From Hymenopellis radicata (lineage: Eukaryota > Basidiomycota > Agaricomycetes > Agaricales > Physalacriaceae): a stretch of DNA of 64,000 nucleotides. Positions 12,528 through 24,147 of the stretch are shown in pieces. How positions within the stretch are numbered: position 1 is the stretch's first letter; every line of letters begins with the position of its first letter. The stretch covers positions 186,001 to 250,000 of the forward strand of contig JADNRX010000032.1 of assembly GCA_015501595.1 (NCBI GenBank), written 5' to 3'. The translations under genes and the position numbers were made by a program. The notes under the pieces are model-generated. The model worked only from the letters and a program-made list of their open reading frames with translations. It did no database searches and had not been told where the DNA came from.

Positions 12528-12850
12528 CGTTCCTTCTCCCGTTACATCACGATGTGCGTCGTCTTACCGCCCGACAACATTTGTGACAAGTTGCATAGAT
12601 CCGTCTTCGCCGTTGTATAGAGAATTCTCATGCAACATCGCACATGAGGCGCGATAGGCCCTCGTCGCGATCGTCTTCCCGAATCATGTCAGTGAACATC
12701 CTGAGATCCAGATGGTCGTCGCTGATGCCCAGCGAGTACGTCATCCACTGCTCTCCACTTTTCGCCGTCCTTCTTGTTCTCCCGTTACATCTGGATGAGA
12801 ACACCGTATCCAACAACATTTGGTCCCAGTCGCGTAGATACGCTTTCGCG
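12528..12850. repeat. Diverged tandem duplication, about 90 bp unit
   Basis: Copies at about 12528-12615 and 12762-12850 share ccgt.cctt, ctcccgttacatc, then caacattt, then a gtcgcgtagat/gttgcatagat block and cgctttcgcg/cgtcttcgcc. By eye the similarity is patchy, so the duplication is old. Confidence 0.45.
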
Positions 12851-13034
12851 TCGGCTTCGGTGTTGTTGAATTTGTTTGTAGACCTGGTCAAGTTCATTCT
12901 GGTATGATTTATTGCACCGGAAGATGATTACCGCTGTGTTAATCTTGCAATTTATCATTGCTTCATTCAGTTCAGCACAGGATCAGCCAACCCTTCATCA
13001 TCGTCTATTTTCATGGTTTCGTCGTAGCTAAGTG

Positions 13035-13042
13035 TATATAAA
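13035..13042 (+). promoter_or_regulatory. TATA box of the 7TM protein gene
   Basis: TATATAAA lies about 42 bp upstream of the ATG at 13084, which implies a very short 5' leader. Confidence 0.6.
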
Positions 13043-13083
13043 CAGGCAGACGGCCGCACCAGTCAGCAAACCAAAAGCCATCA

Positions 13084-14362
13084 TGTCGACTTTCGAGGAC
13101 TATGGGTACACCGTAGCCGATGTTCAGTCTCTCATGTCCACAGACTTACATCCTGTCATTCTCCTGGCCTTCTGCCACGGCATTCACAGCTGCATCTTCT
13201 TCGTTGCGTTATATTATATAAGTGGGTGGCTTTTCAGACAATTTCCTTTTCTCAACATCTTATTTAGTCGAGAGCACGCAGCCCATGCAAAAACGGATTA
13301 CCTTCGCCAGCATCATAACCTTCCTATGGTTTGCCAATACTGTCATCTTGGGTTTGGACTGGAAATATGTTGGCCAGCTGTTCATTGTGCATGGGACATC
13401 GTTGGAGACGGAGTTCAACTTTGACCTTACTGGTGATATAGCAATGTTGAATGCTACATTTGGACTTCGAGCCCTTAGTGTCTTGGTTGTAGACCTGATG
13501 TTGGTGCATACATTCCCTGGTGCTCAAATAATCCTGAACCGCTGATGGCTTCAACTAGGTTTGGCGCTGCTGGGTGCTGTATGGCGGAAATTTAAAAGTT
13601 CTTGCTATACCCGGCCTGTGTGTGATCACTGAGACAAGTGAGTCGGAAGTCCTATCCAACAAACTTGTCCTTCTTATATTTTGTGTTTAGTCAGTGCCTG
13701 TATGGTCATCGTCTCCTTTGTCCAAGAAGACTTCACCGGCGTGAATTGGTCGCTGGTCTTTTACTTAATGATCGTGGCGACAAATAGCCTATGCCCCATC
13801 CTCATCCTCTTTCGCATTGTGCGCCTCGGTGCCAGCCTCAAGACCTACCGCGGCATCATTGAGATTCTCGCTGAATCAGCCACTCTGTATGCCATCATCT
13901 ACATAGCTCTCGTTATTGCCTATGCATATCAGTTCTATGGCACTGTTGACCCAGTCTTGACTGCCTACCCCTACCCTCTGGTCATATCCTACAGCATCAC
14001 AGTGAGTGTCTGTGCTTGTAGTCATTGACCATACTGACCTGCACTAGGGTATCGCGCCCACCCTCATCATCGCGCGTGTCATGGCCGGTCAATCGCGTCC
14101 CAACGACTCATGGACGCGCCCATCCCTCCCACACATGCGGCGCGATGTGCTCTCAGACACGGAGTCTCTGCAATTTGCCAGTTCGCCGAACCACAGCATG
14201 CAAGCGACGTCCACGAGCACCGGACATGCCACAGCGAACATCGATCTGGAGGCGCAGGCTCAAGACGTTGTAGAAGAGACACGTGAGCAGGATGGAGATG
14301 AAGATCGCGCTGAAGCCGGCGTGCTGGCGTCTGGCTACCAGCTGTCTGCTGGGAAAGTTTGA
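13084..14362 (+). CDS. Seven-TM integral membrane protein of unknown function
   Basis: Exons read as 13084-13221, 13268-13503, 13559-13637, 13691-14001 and 14048-14362. The protein begins MSTFEDYGYTVADVQSLMS and has about seven hydrophobic segments: LLAFCHGIHSCIFFVALYY, ITFASIITFLWFANTVIL, a helix at LRALSVLVVDLML, then WRCWVLYGG and KVLAIPGLCVI, SACMVIVSFV, LVFYLMIVATNSLCPILILF, and LAESATLYAIIYIALVIAYA. A charged cytosolic tail of about 95 residues ends the protein (EEEDRAE-type acidic stretches, Ser/Thr-rich). The RCWVLY plus KVLxxPG pattern is typical of a large, uncharacterised Agaricomycete 7TM family. Its topology is receptor-like, but no ligand or G-protein link is known to me. Confidence 0.8.
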
Positions 14363-15570
14363 GATGGTTGAGACGGCCGGTTGAAGAAGAGCGGGTGGTG
14401 GTGTATGCGCTGGCGCGGTTCTGGCAACCAAAGTTCTCTCCTTTATTTCTGAATACCTTAGATCTACTTATTCAAGTACATACCCCCACACTCGTTTTCC
14501 CGGAATATTCTATGCATTTTCGAGTCCATGAGATGGCGGGGGGTTTGGGCCTTCACGTTCTGTTAGCGCTGTCCCTTGTCTCATGTCATCGTGGTTATCG
14601 GCTCATTCTAGGGCAACCGACAGCCATGATTCAGATACATAGTCGAATACATCTGGAGAAGATCCCTGCTTGAGAACGTCGCGTAAATCAGATCATATTT
14701 CAACTCCACTCAATGACAAGATTATCCTATGTAATGACACTACTTATACCGGGTCTCGACTTATCGAACCTTCCGCCGCCTCAAATTCGCCTCAACAGAT
14801 GGATGTTCTCTGGAAACAGCGCGGAAACATAACTCCAGATCATCGATCGAGACGCAGGGAAACGAGACGGCGACATCGTCGCGACTAATACGAGCTGTAA
14901 GTTAATCAACATCAAAGGGGATCGAGAAGGATTGAAACGACAAACCTTACACTGCCCTCGTCATTGAATCTCCTCGATCCTGTGTTCCGCGTTTATCATA
15001 TCGACAGAGACGACATCCAGAAGTGTATTCGAGACTGGACTTGAGTATAGCAGCAGCCACCTTGATGCCGTCCTGTCGTTGAGTGGACATCCAAAGTGTG
15101 GCGTTGTATTGGTGCTAGTCGTCCATATCGCAGCAGTTCTCCACGCGAACACAGCGTCGACAGCTGCTCACTACTGTCGTGTATAGAGATTCACTACTTA
15201 ATCGAAGCCGTGAGTCCAAGATTGAAACGGGGATACGAAAGTAACGTACTCGCGCAAGACCGAGCGATGGAAGATCTAGATCAACTTCAGGAACAAGGAG
15301 CCGACTGGTTCATGTTCTCAAAGCTTTGGCCTGAACAGAAATTCTGAAGAGCGCGGTGTGACGTGTCTTCATTGAAAGAGTAGCAGTATATCGTACAAAG
15401 CTCCAGGATTACCATTTAATTAGATAGAACGGTAAGTAAATGAAACGAAGACAGAAGGAAAGATAATAAGGATCCGTGAAGGTTGCATAGAGCCAGCGAA
15501 GGAATGTGGGAATGGTAACATGAACAGATTTTTTATGTACGTGTCCGACAGCACTTTGAAAGACGGTCAA
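14363..15570. other. Intergenic region without a supported gene
   Basis: This lies between the 7TM gene and the 3' end of the EDE1-like gene. Short open frames exist (for example 15096-15347 +) but none has a recognisable domain or convincing exon structure. The last 250 bp are A/G-rich and probably the 3' UTR of the EDE1-like gene. Confidence 0.4.
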
Positions 15571-18500
15571 TTACTGACCTAGCAGGCTATTAAGTGCTCG
15601 CGGGACGTCATAAGCGTATTTTTCCAACGCCTCCACGGCTTGGTGGCGACTGAAGCCCATGGCCGTGATCTGCTTCACAGGTTCGACATCATCGTCTACG
15701 GCTGGCGAAGCAGTTCGCGGCTCCTCAGCAGGCGGAGTCAAGAATTGTGAAGGAGGCGGCGGCGGAGCTTCCATTGTTTTCTTCTTCTTCCCAAATGGGA
15801 GACGGATCTGAAACAAGAAGGTTGTAAGACAGAGGTTTCCGGCCAAACGCGCCAACTCACACTAAGTTTGGAATGCCGCACCGTCGGTTCCTTCGATTTA
15901 TCACCGTCTTTAGAAGAGGATGTGGAAGGTCGAGGTCGAGGTGTCGGAGAACTTACACGAGGTGGGGGCGAGCGCTCTCTAGTCGGAGAAAGTGGACGCG
16001 AATTGTTGGTTTGAACAGAGCTAACAGACTTGGGCGGGGATGCGGCGGTCGTGGGGAATGGCGCTGGCGCCATGGACTCCGGTGCTTGAGGAGGCGGTGC
16101 GGAGGACAACGACGCACTCAAGTCAGGAGCCGGTGTAGCATCGAAACCCGAAAAGACTTCGTCAAACGACGGACCTGATGTGGAGGGCGCCGGAGCTGGA
16201 GCATCAGTCTGAGGGATGGCTACAGGCGTGGTGGATGGCTGAGGCTCAGTAACAGGGGCGACGTGATTCCCATTTGTTGCCGGCTGTGTGAAAAGAGAAT
16301 CGAAACCATCATCCTTGGCTCCGAGTGGGGAAACGGCACCGTTAGCCTTGGGCGGTTGGGGGAATGCTGGCTCGCTGGTGGACGCACCCGAGCTACCGAA
16401 GTCGAAGTTGTCATCAAAGGCTGAATCGAACGAGAAATTAGGTGCTGTTGCAGAAGGGGTAGACCCAGGAAGCATGCCCATAGCTTCGTCAAACGCATTT
16501 ACGCCAGCCATTGGTTGCGCTTTAGCTTCGGAGAGAGCCGGTGCTCCGAACGCATCTGTAGAGGTGAACGGACTCGGCGATGAGTGGAATGGGGAACCTG
16601 ACGCAGAAACAGATTGGGAGGAAGCTACAGGTGCTGCCTCATTCGAAGGCTCAGAGCCTACTCCGAATATGTCATCGAATGAGGTCGCTGGCTTGGACTC
16701 TACTTCTGGCGACGGCGAATGAAAAGCACTACCATTCGACTTGGACTTTGCGAGCTCGGCAAGAGGCATCTCATCTTCATCGTCACTGCTGTCGGACTCT
16801 TCCAACTCGATCTCTTTCAGCTGTGCAGTCAAGTCTGTATGCTCAGACGGCTCCTGGAAGTGACCCGGCACATTCTGGGTAGGAGATATAGCGGCAGCTG
16901 CATCGTCGAGGGCCGGGAACTTGGACGAGACTGCATCTAACGTCGTAGTTCGCGGAGGAGTAGGAGCCCTGTCAGGAAAGCCCGAAGAGGTCGAAGGAGG
17001 CGTCCTAAAATCTTCAGTCTCGCTGGGAGATATAACTTGTGCAGGAGGGGGCGGTGACGCAGAAATCTGCGTAGGCGATATCTTCGGAGTAACGGCAATC
17101 TCTTTCGCATGACTGACCGCTACCTCAGAGTTTGGCGGCTCAGAGGCAAAGACTTGATCAAAACCAAACGGATCTGCAGGAGGAGGAGCTGAGACATTAG
17201 AGAGAGTGGGAACCGATGTACCAGCGAAAGGCAGGAAAGGCGACCCTGTACGAGTAGGAGTGGATTGACCCGACGACATTGCGAGCCGCTCGAATGGGTT
17301 GTTGCTCTTTGCACCACCACCTGGGCTCGAGGGATCTGGTGTAGCAGGGAGGGCTTGCGAAGCAGCAAAGGCAAGTGAATCCGAAGACAAGGCCCGTTCG
17401 GGCGCTGGAGAGAATACCGATGGTGATGGAGACGACAGTGTCGAGAGAGATTTCTCGACTTCAGCAATCTCGTTATCCACTTGCGTCTTCTCTTGCGTAA
17501 CAGTGGCCGCCTCGGCAGCAGCTTCCTGCAATTCCTTCTCTGCTTTCGCCTTCTCTGCTTCCTTCGTACTCAATTGTTTACGCGCGATGGCGAGAAGACC
17601 ACGCTGTTGCTTTGCTTCTTTCTTCAACTTCTCAGTCTCTGCCTTCAGAGACTCCGCCTGCTGACCAAATTCCGTCATCTTGCGATGCAAATCCCTCACT
17701 TCTTCCTTGTCGCGTAGAAGTGATCCCTCAACCTCCGCCTTCTCCACACGTAGAGCACTGAGATCACTCTCAGCACTAATGATAAATTCTCTGGATTTCT
17801 GGATTTCCGCAGTTTGAGAGGAGAAGCGCTCGTGGAGCGCAGCAAGGAGTTTGGTTTCCGTTTCATAAGCAGCTTTCGCGAAAGACAGCTGGGTCTGCAG
17901 GGAGGAAAGTTGGGCCGCTTGATTGGCCAAAGTCTGCTCGGTCGTCTCTCGCTCTGCCTTTGTCGTCTGCAGAGAGCGGTTGGTGGAGTTGAGTTGATTT
18001 TGCGTGTTCCCAATCTCGGCCGACTGATCTTGTAGGGGAGGAGAAGGTGTGACTTCATCGTCATCGCCCATCAAATCTTGGCCAGCATCTAGAAGACATG
18101 AAATTAGCTCAGTAGGAAGATACTTCAAATTGAAGACTCGCTGGAACCAAAAGGAGATGACCCGAAGGGATCTTGAGCGGCAGGACGCGGTGGTGGAGCT
18201 GGTGAGCTGACCGAACGCGTCGGGGCGGACGATCCAAAGGCAGACGATAGTGCGGGAGCGGGAGCGGGGGAAGTGAACCCAGTAGATTGAGGGGCAACTG
18301 GGGGAGCCGCCGCTGGAGGCGGGTCGTCCCAAAGCAAGTCTGCGAGACTGTCCGACACCTGAGGCGCAGGCGGGGCGGGAGCAGGAGGATGAAAGGCAGA
18401 TACCGCTCCATTAATCTTGCGCATAGATGGAGGCACCAACGAAGGCGGAAGAGTGGCAGGAATAGTACCGCCCGCTAGTTTCTTCTTAATGAGGTACATC

Positions 18501-19818
18501 GCAACGGCGAACCCGTCCTTTGTGAGGCGCCCGTCGTTATTAATGTCGGCGAGATCCCTGGGGGGAGGAAGAGATCAACATGGGCCAATGAAAAACTGCT
18601 TAAATGGCAACATACCAGACTTGCGCCAGGTCCTCGCCGGGAAGGTTGGACTCGAGCATGAAAGGTACAGCAACATCACCTTCAATATAGCCGTTCCTTT
18701 GATTATCCAGCGTGTCAAAGAATCCATCCGACTCTGTCTTCTCCGTCGCCGTTATGTCCCATGGAACGGGAGCAGGCTTGCCAAAGGCGCTACTTCCAAC
18801 GTGAGACACGTTGGGACGCGCAGGCAGATGGGGAGGTACAGGAGCTCCGCGTCGGCCGGACATACTGCCAGTCATATTGGGTTGCAGCATTTGGCCTGTG
18901 TATTGGGGCTGGACGCGATTCTGGGAGAATGTACTACCAACCGGGCTGTAAGAGCCGCTGTTGCCAGTAGAGTGTGTCATGACGCTGGATATAGGGCCGC
19001 CTATCCCGGAAGCTTGTTGATACAAACCGGGTGGGAGGGTAGGGGGTATGCTGTGAATTTGGCCGGACATGGCTCCTTGGATCAAGTACATTGCAATAGT
19101 GAAGTCTGTCGCGTCAAGGGAGCCGCGGTCGTGGGTATCTGCTAGTGTCCTGGAGAATACCATCAAGGACACTGAGGATGACAACTTGAGAGTCGACGTA
19201 CCATATTTGACCGAGTTTCTCGTTGGATAGTTTGGATTTAACGAAAATGTCGCGCGCTTGTTCACCTAGGACGAAGATGGATAAGAGAATTCGTGAGATA
19301 ATGACAAAGCCACCTACCGCTGAGGAGACCGTTTGACGGACCAGTCTTCTGGAACATATTTTGAAATTTCGCCTTGTCCTGGGCGGTTAATGGCGGGAGA
19401 CCTGACATGGGTGGAGGCGAGCGAGGAAGAGACATGCCCGTATTCTGTCTGCCAACATCAGATACGCCGTCAATAGTGGGAAGGGGTCCGGCTGGGGACA
19501 AGGTCAACATCATATACGGGGTAATGCGACGCGCAACTGACGTTTGCTGATGAGAGCTGGGACCATCTTCTCGCCCTTTTGTGCCCAACCCATGAGGCGC
19601 ACGGCGACAGCAACTCCCTTGCTGGACAACCTGCCTTGGTTGTCCTCGTCGGCCATGCTCCATATCTCTCCGAGAACAGTGGGCTGCAGTTTTGCTCCGC
19701 CAAAGATGCGTACGGCGACATCTCCTGCCAAATGACCCGACTTTGTAGGGTCACCCTGTGCTAGTATGCGAGAAACGAGGGCTAGCTCGCCCGCCGTTGC
19801 CTGGAAATTGGCCGACAT
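15571..19818 (-). CDS. EDE1: EH-domain endocytic scaffold (EDE1 / EPS15 homologue)
   Basis: This protein organises early sites of clathrin-mediated endocytosis. The start is ATG 19818-19816 (MSANFQATAGELALVSRIL). Three EH domains follow: EH1 (WSMADEDNQGRLSSKG), EH2 (KAKFQNMFQKTGP, then DTHDRGSLDATDFTIAMYLI) and EH3 (FFDTLDNQRNGYIEGD, then DLADINNDGRLTKDGFAVAM). EH3 keeps a canonical EF-hand Asp/Asn pattern. A Pro/Ala/Ser linker, a long coiled coil (about 18030-17450) and a disordered region with repeated DPF and NPF motifs come next. The C-terminus is a UBA domain (ITAMGFSRHQAVEALEKYAY) that binds ubiquitinated cargo or adaptors. The domain order EHx3, coiled coil, UBA matches yeast Ede1. The last intron splits KLS from IRLPFGKKKK. 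The gene is divergent from the E2 gene, with 213 bp between the two ATGs. Confidence 0.92.
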
Positions 19819-20031
19819 CGTCAGCAACAGTGAAGGACCGATGGAGGCCAGGGTACGGAGGTCGGAGAGCAGTAGTGCCTCCCACGGTCTGCCGAGAAGC
19901 CGGTGGCGTTTGTGGTGCTTGCGTGATCACGCTCACGTGGACTTTTTGGTTGCAACACTCTCAACCTTGTCTTCTTACCTTGACGTTCTGCTCACATCGC
20001 GTTCTTGTCCACCAGCCTCACTGCGAAACCA

Positions 20032-20924
20032 ATGGAACAAATCTCTGCCACTGTGCCACCTCGCTCTGCTCAAAAGACCACCACTACCGCCGCGCCCCAG
20101 CAGTCCGCGGGCAGCGTTGCGAAACGGTCGGTTGCGTTCGCCTTTAACAGTCTCTCTTGCTCACTTGTCTCTGTTTAGATTGGGAAATGAATTGATGACG
20201 CTCATGGTGAGTTCTCTACGCGCATTATCTGCCCAGTCCGCTAACGTCGCCACAAGATGTCGTCTTCTCCGGGCATTGTCAGTGGCTGTCTATCTGCGCA
20301 GCTCGTAGCCTCTCACTGTCTGTAGTCTGCGTTCCCCAAACACGACGGCAATCTCTTCGATTGGGCCGGCACGATCGAAGGACCGGCGGGCACCGTGCGT
20401 TCATCAACACCCCTCAGTCTTGAAAGTCTCACTTTTTATCAGATTTATGCAGGACTCACGTTCAAGATATCAATACACTTTCCCTCAAACTATCCTTATG
20501 TGCCTCCGGCCATCAAATTCGATACGCCCTGTTTTCACCCCAACGTCGATATCACCGGAGGCGCTATCTGCCTAGACATCCTACAGGTGCGCAAGCCAAG
20601 TTGCGAAGGATGTACCATGCTGACCATGTTGGACAGGACAAATGGTCTGCTGTGTACAGTGTCCAGACTATCCTACTGTCTTTACAATCACTCCTTGGAG
20701 GTGAGCGAAACATGCGCTTACCTGCCTCATACTCATCGTCGTTCCATCATTTAGAACCCAACAACGCATCGCCGTTGAACTCGGAAGCTGCGTCTTTGTG
20801 GAGCAAGCCCGATAGTAAGAGATCTACACCTTTGATTGTTCAATCATTATTGATAACGCGGTCCGCAGAGTTCAAGGCCCAGCTGATGGCCCACTACCGC
20901 CCTCCTACAAACGAAGGGGCTTAA
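20032..20924 (+). CDS. UBC11: Ubiquitin-conjugating enzyme E2, UBE2C/UBC11 type
   Basis: UBE2C-type E2s work with the anaphase-promoting complex to mark mitotic proteins. Exons read as 20032-20126, 20179-20206, 20257-20277, 20326-20394, 20443-20586, 20637-20700, 20755-20814 and 20869-20924. The N-terminal extension of about 30 residues is Ser/Thr/Ala/Gln-rich, as in UBE2C. Then [50 protein letters not shown] and the active-site stretch AICLDIL (Cys codon 20569-20571), followed by [20 protein letters not shown] and [16 protein letters not shown]. The core follows UBE2C closely, but the loop before the catalytic Cys reads ITGGA, about one residue longer than I expect. One intron uses a GTCAGT donor. 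Confidence is high for the family and good for the UBE2C subtype. Confidence 0.92.
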
Positions 20925-21280
20925 TTCGTCTGTTTTGATGTTGTGGACGTCTTACTCGGACTTGAAACCCGTATGGCAGGGGCGTTTGTTCGTTTTATGT
21001 ACATCATCTTCCCTTCAATCTGCATCATATGTTGTATATTTACGTCCTCTGCCGGAAATTGTCTTCTTGTCCTCGTTCTCAAGTACGTTTGGCAATGGTC
21101 GAGACTGGCGCATATGGACCCATATTTACGTAAGGGTAGATGGAGATTGGCAACGACCATCTGATTTTTAAGCACCTTTCTTCCCACTTCCACGGTGATC
21201 TCACGACGCAAAGAGGCCTTTGTTCAGCGCCTCTAAAACAGTCTTTTGTGTTGTGATAATAGCACTGGTTGCTTGACGAG
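20925..21280. other. Intergenic region, no gene seen
   Basis: This is the 3' flank of the E2 gene, running up to the TATA-like element at 21281. Short overlapping frames on both strands show no domain. Confidence 0.4.
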
Positions 21281-21287
21281 TATATAA
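21281..21287 (+). promoter_or_regulatory. TATA-like element upstream of a small ORF
   Basis: TATATAA lies 115 bp before the ATG at 21403, in an otherwise non-coding stretch. It supports transcription of the small ORF that follows. Confidence 0.4.
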
Positions 21288-21402
21288 CCAAGGTGGGATC
21301 CTTGTCCCCTCAATAGTAACCCCTCAAATACTCAGCAAACGTGAGACAGTCATCATCTATCTCTTCGGTACAGGCTACCAACATTCTTTTCGTCTCACTC
21401 GT

Positions 21403-21758
21403 TATGCCACGTCGATCTCCGCCAAGTGCTCTTCGACTTGTGCCTGGTCCCGCGCCGGCTCGCAAGTAGGCATTGTGATTGCTGCAGCGGATTCTTACTG
21501 ATGTACACGTCTAGCGTGCCAAAGCATACTTTACCGTCTGTTCCACGGCCAACATTCTACTGGCCATGCAACCTGGGCAAGGGCCCAGCTCCACGGAGCA
21601 ACAATCGTTCTCCGTTATACGATGATACTCTGAAGCCGATGCCAAAGCGATCTGTCAGAGTCCGTGGGCCTTGGGATCATTCTGGCAGTATTTCTGTAGC
21701 GATTGATGTTGATTTATTGATTCGCGCGCCACAGCCTGTGGCTATGGCTGTACAGTAA
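21403..21758 (+). CDS. Small hypothetical protein, two exons
   Basis: ATG 21403 gives MPRRSPPSALRLVPGPAR. One intron of about 49 bp (from gtaggcattg to gtctag) joins it to NVPKHTLPSVPRPTFYWPCN, and the frame runs to TAA at 21756-21758, giving about 100 residues. The protein is rich in Pro and Arg, with a C-terminal hydrophobic stretch (SISVAIDVDLLI). I do not recognise it. The TATA-like element and clean splice support it, but there is no family evidence. Confidence 0.4.
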
Positions 21759-21935
21759 GTAGTAGTAGCAGTACTTGTTGGAAAGATCCTTGTCCCGATT
21801 GAGTAAGGCCACGAGGCAGATAACAACAGTCAACACAGGCGGCTTGGTGGTGGTGCAAGACTGAACTCTTACTTTTCAGTATTCCGCATTTTTCTTTCTC
21901 CCTTTCTTTGCATATTCCTTTTGTCGTTACGAGTG

Positions 21936-23704
21936 ATGACTAGCTCCCCGCCCGACCTCTCGACTCTCACCCTCTCCTCGCAACAACAACGTCTTCACGA
22001 CACTTACGATTACGACGGCAGCGGTGGCGGGAGACCCCATTATCATTATGCAACATCGCCTGGAATCCCAATCCAGTCCCAGTATAATCCGCTTACCACA
22101 GGCCAGTCGCCTAGCAAGAAGCAGCCTCTGCGCGGCGGTCTGCCTACCGTATGTTTTTACCCTTTTTTGGGGTCAACCGCGCCTGACTCCCTTGTTCACA
22201 GCAATGGCTCGACAGTTCCTCGGATGCCCGCTCGTTGTCGCCTCAAAACAACTCGGACTTTTCTTCCGCGGGCGGCTCGCCTCCTCCAATGAACCCCATT
22301 AGCCCCCCTATTGCGCCTACCACACCTATCCAAAACCCAGACGACGAGATAATCCCGACTGCCATCGTTATAAAAAATATACCATTCAACGTTAAGCGCG
22401 AGACTTTACTTGATATAATTGTATGTTTTCTTGTCTACAAACCTTACCCCACAACTCACTTTGATTTTCAGGCGTCGCTGGCCATCCCGACTCCTTATGC
22501 TTTCAATTATCATCTTGATCAGCAGGGCTCCTTCCGTGGCCTTGCGTTCGCTAATTTCCGTCAGGCAATCGACGCTGATGCTGTTGTCGCTGCTCTCAAC
22601 GGCTTCGACGTACAGGGTCGCAAGCTACGCGTTGAATACAAGAAGGTTCTGCAGGCCAGCGAAAAGGAGCGCATTGAGCGTGAAAAGGCCATCCGCCGCA
22701 TGCGCTCCATGCAGATTGAAAAGGAGCAGGGTGGCCCGCCCCAAGGTTATGAGGACTATGGCGTCCCCCTCGCCTCTGCGCCTTTCCCTGTCCAGCAGCA
22801 GCGATCTTTCTCATCAGGGTCTTACCAACAACAGGAGTACGGCCAGCACAGTATTCCGTCCATACCCGCGTCGCCATACAGTCACGTCTTAACATCGGCG
22901 CCCCCCAGCATGCCCAGCCAGCAGCAGGCGCCCCCGACGCCCAGCAGTGCATCCGACAAGTCGTCCTCTAATGAATTGGATCTCAACGATCCCTCTACGC
23001 TGGAGATCTACTCTAGGATCTTGCTCTTCAAGGACGATCGCATGCGTGACGAGCTAGCCTTTTCTAGGACTCTCTCCCCAAAGCAGAGGCGGGTTGTCCA
23101 CCTTATCGCCCAAAAGCTCGGCGTCTATCACTATTCTATCGGCGAAGGGGACGAACGCTACGCCGTTGTTACTCGGATTGATCCCCAGCGAGTGAGTGAT
23201 CATCATCGGTTTTGATCTATCAATTTTAAGAGTGCACTAGCAGCAGAGTCAGCGTCAGCCACATACCTTGTCCCGCGCCCCATCGGCCTATCTCACGCCC
23301 AGTCAATCGACCATGCCGGTCAACACCCTCCGAGTCAAGAAGTCTATGCCAGACATGAAGACGTTGCATTCACAGGGCCTCGTCTCAGCTCTCGATCCTC
23401 GAATGGCAATATTCGCGAAGGCTACGCCACCATGGCGGCTCCTCGTCGAGCTAGCGGCTTCGGCTCCTTGTTCTCCAATGGATCTCCGTTTGGCAATGCC
23501 ATCCCTCCAGTGCCAACCCTTCCTCCAAGCCTTCAAACCGGAATGTTGAATGGAGGTGGCGGGCCCGAGAGCCCTGCTGGTGTCGTTCGCCAGCCCCGTG
23601 GACCGGGGGTTGGTGGTTTTGGACGGCGTGACAGCCGTGTCGGTGAAGGTCCTACTGGAAGAGGTGGGCTCGATGCGCAAACTCACGAACCTCTAGAATT
23701 CTAA
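21936..23704 (+). CDS. PIN4: PIN4-type RNA-binding protein (RRM + R3H)
   Basis: The start is ATG 21936 (MTSSPPDLSTLTLSS). After a Ser/Pro/Gln-rich region the RRM has RNP2 TAIVIKNIPFNV and RNP1 GSFRGLAFANF, ending LRVEYKKVL, followed by a basic helix (EKERIEREKAIRRMR). A Gln/Pro-rich linker leads to the R3H domain: LEIYSRILLFKDDRMRDELA, then QRRVVHLIAQKLGVYHYSIG. The combined RRM-linker-R3H order and these blocks match fungal Pin4/Cip1 proteins, which bind mRNA and act in cell-cycle and stress control. Introns lie after GGLPT, after LLDII and after DPQR. The C-terminal tail is Gly/Arg-rich (GVGGFGRRDSR) and ends at TAA 23704. Confidence 0.88.
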
Positions 23705-24147
23705 TATGTACTGTGGTTACAGTTCGTTCAGATAGTTTAACAGGCGATGATGGCAGAGGAGACTAGAGAATCATTTTCTCATATGCGCCGTCCAATTTCT
23801 CTCGGGTTAATATTCCATCTTGAATCCTCCATTTACTGAATCTGTACAACTCAATCCATTCCCTTCATCTTTACTCTCCTTTCGAAATCTGGAAGAAAAC
23901 TCACTCCTCTCTCATTTTTGTGGAATTGCTTGACAGTTTGCTCTCTTTCCTTACCTACTATATCCTATACTCGCCTTTTCTCCATAAACCTATTATGCAC
24001 CGCTGTACGGTCATACCTAGTTTCCCTAGTTTCTTTCAAGAGCAGGCTTTGCACTTGTATATATATTTATCTGAAAGTACAATATCACTGGATGCATTTG
24101 ATCGTATGTGGCGCTGACCGTAAGTGTAACCCTATGGATCTTGCATT
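23705..24147. other. Intergenic region PIN4 / MCD4
   Basis: T/C-rich DNA that holds the PIN4 3' flank and the MCD4 promoter, with pyrimidine tracts near 23800-24020. No coding evidence. Confidence 0.4.

Larger units (their letters stand above)
10589..13034. other. Gene-poor region with degenerate repeated blocks
   Basis: No reading frame here matches a family I recognise. Open frames on the - strand are short and broken (for example 12897-12628, and several between 11605 and 10599). Short diverged repeats recur: an element with gtcctcgccgg near 11233 and 11499, an aaggtgcgyatttc block at 11532 and 11794, and a longer block with ctcccgttacatc and caacattt at about 12528-12615 and 12762-12850. 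This could be the remains of a duplicated lineage-specific gene or old mobile DNA. Nothing intact is visible. Confidence 0.4.

Noticed and set aside
16288..16722. + strand frames opposite the EDE1-like gene
   Set aside because: They mirror the low-complexity Ser/Pro-rich coding region on the other strand.
15738..18332. One very long - strand frame that seems to start at 18332
   Set aside because: Its first 80 residues are intron and out-of-frame sequence; the true protein enters it by splicing from the EH-domain exons and leaves it before the final UBA exon.
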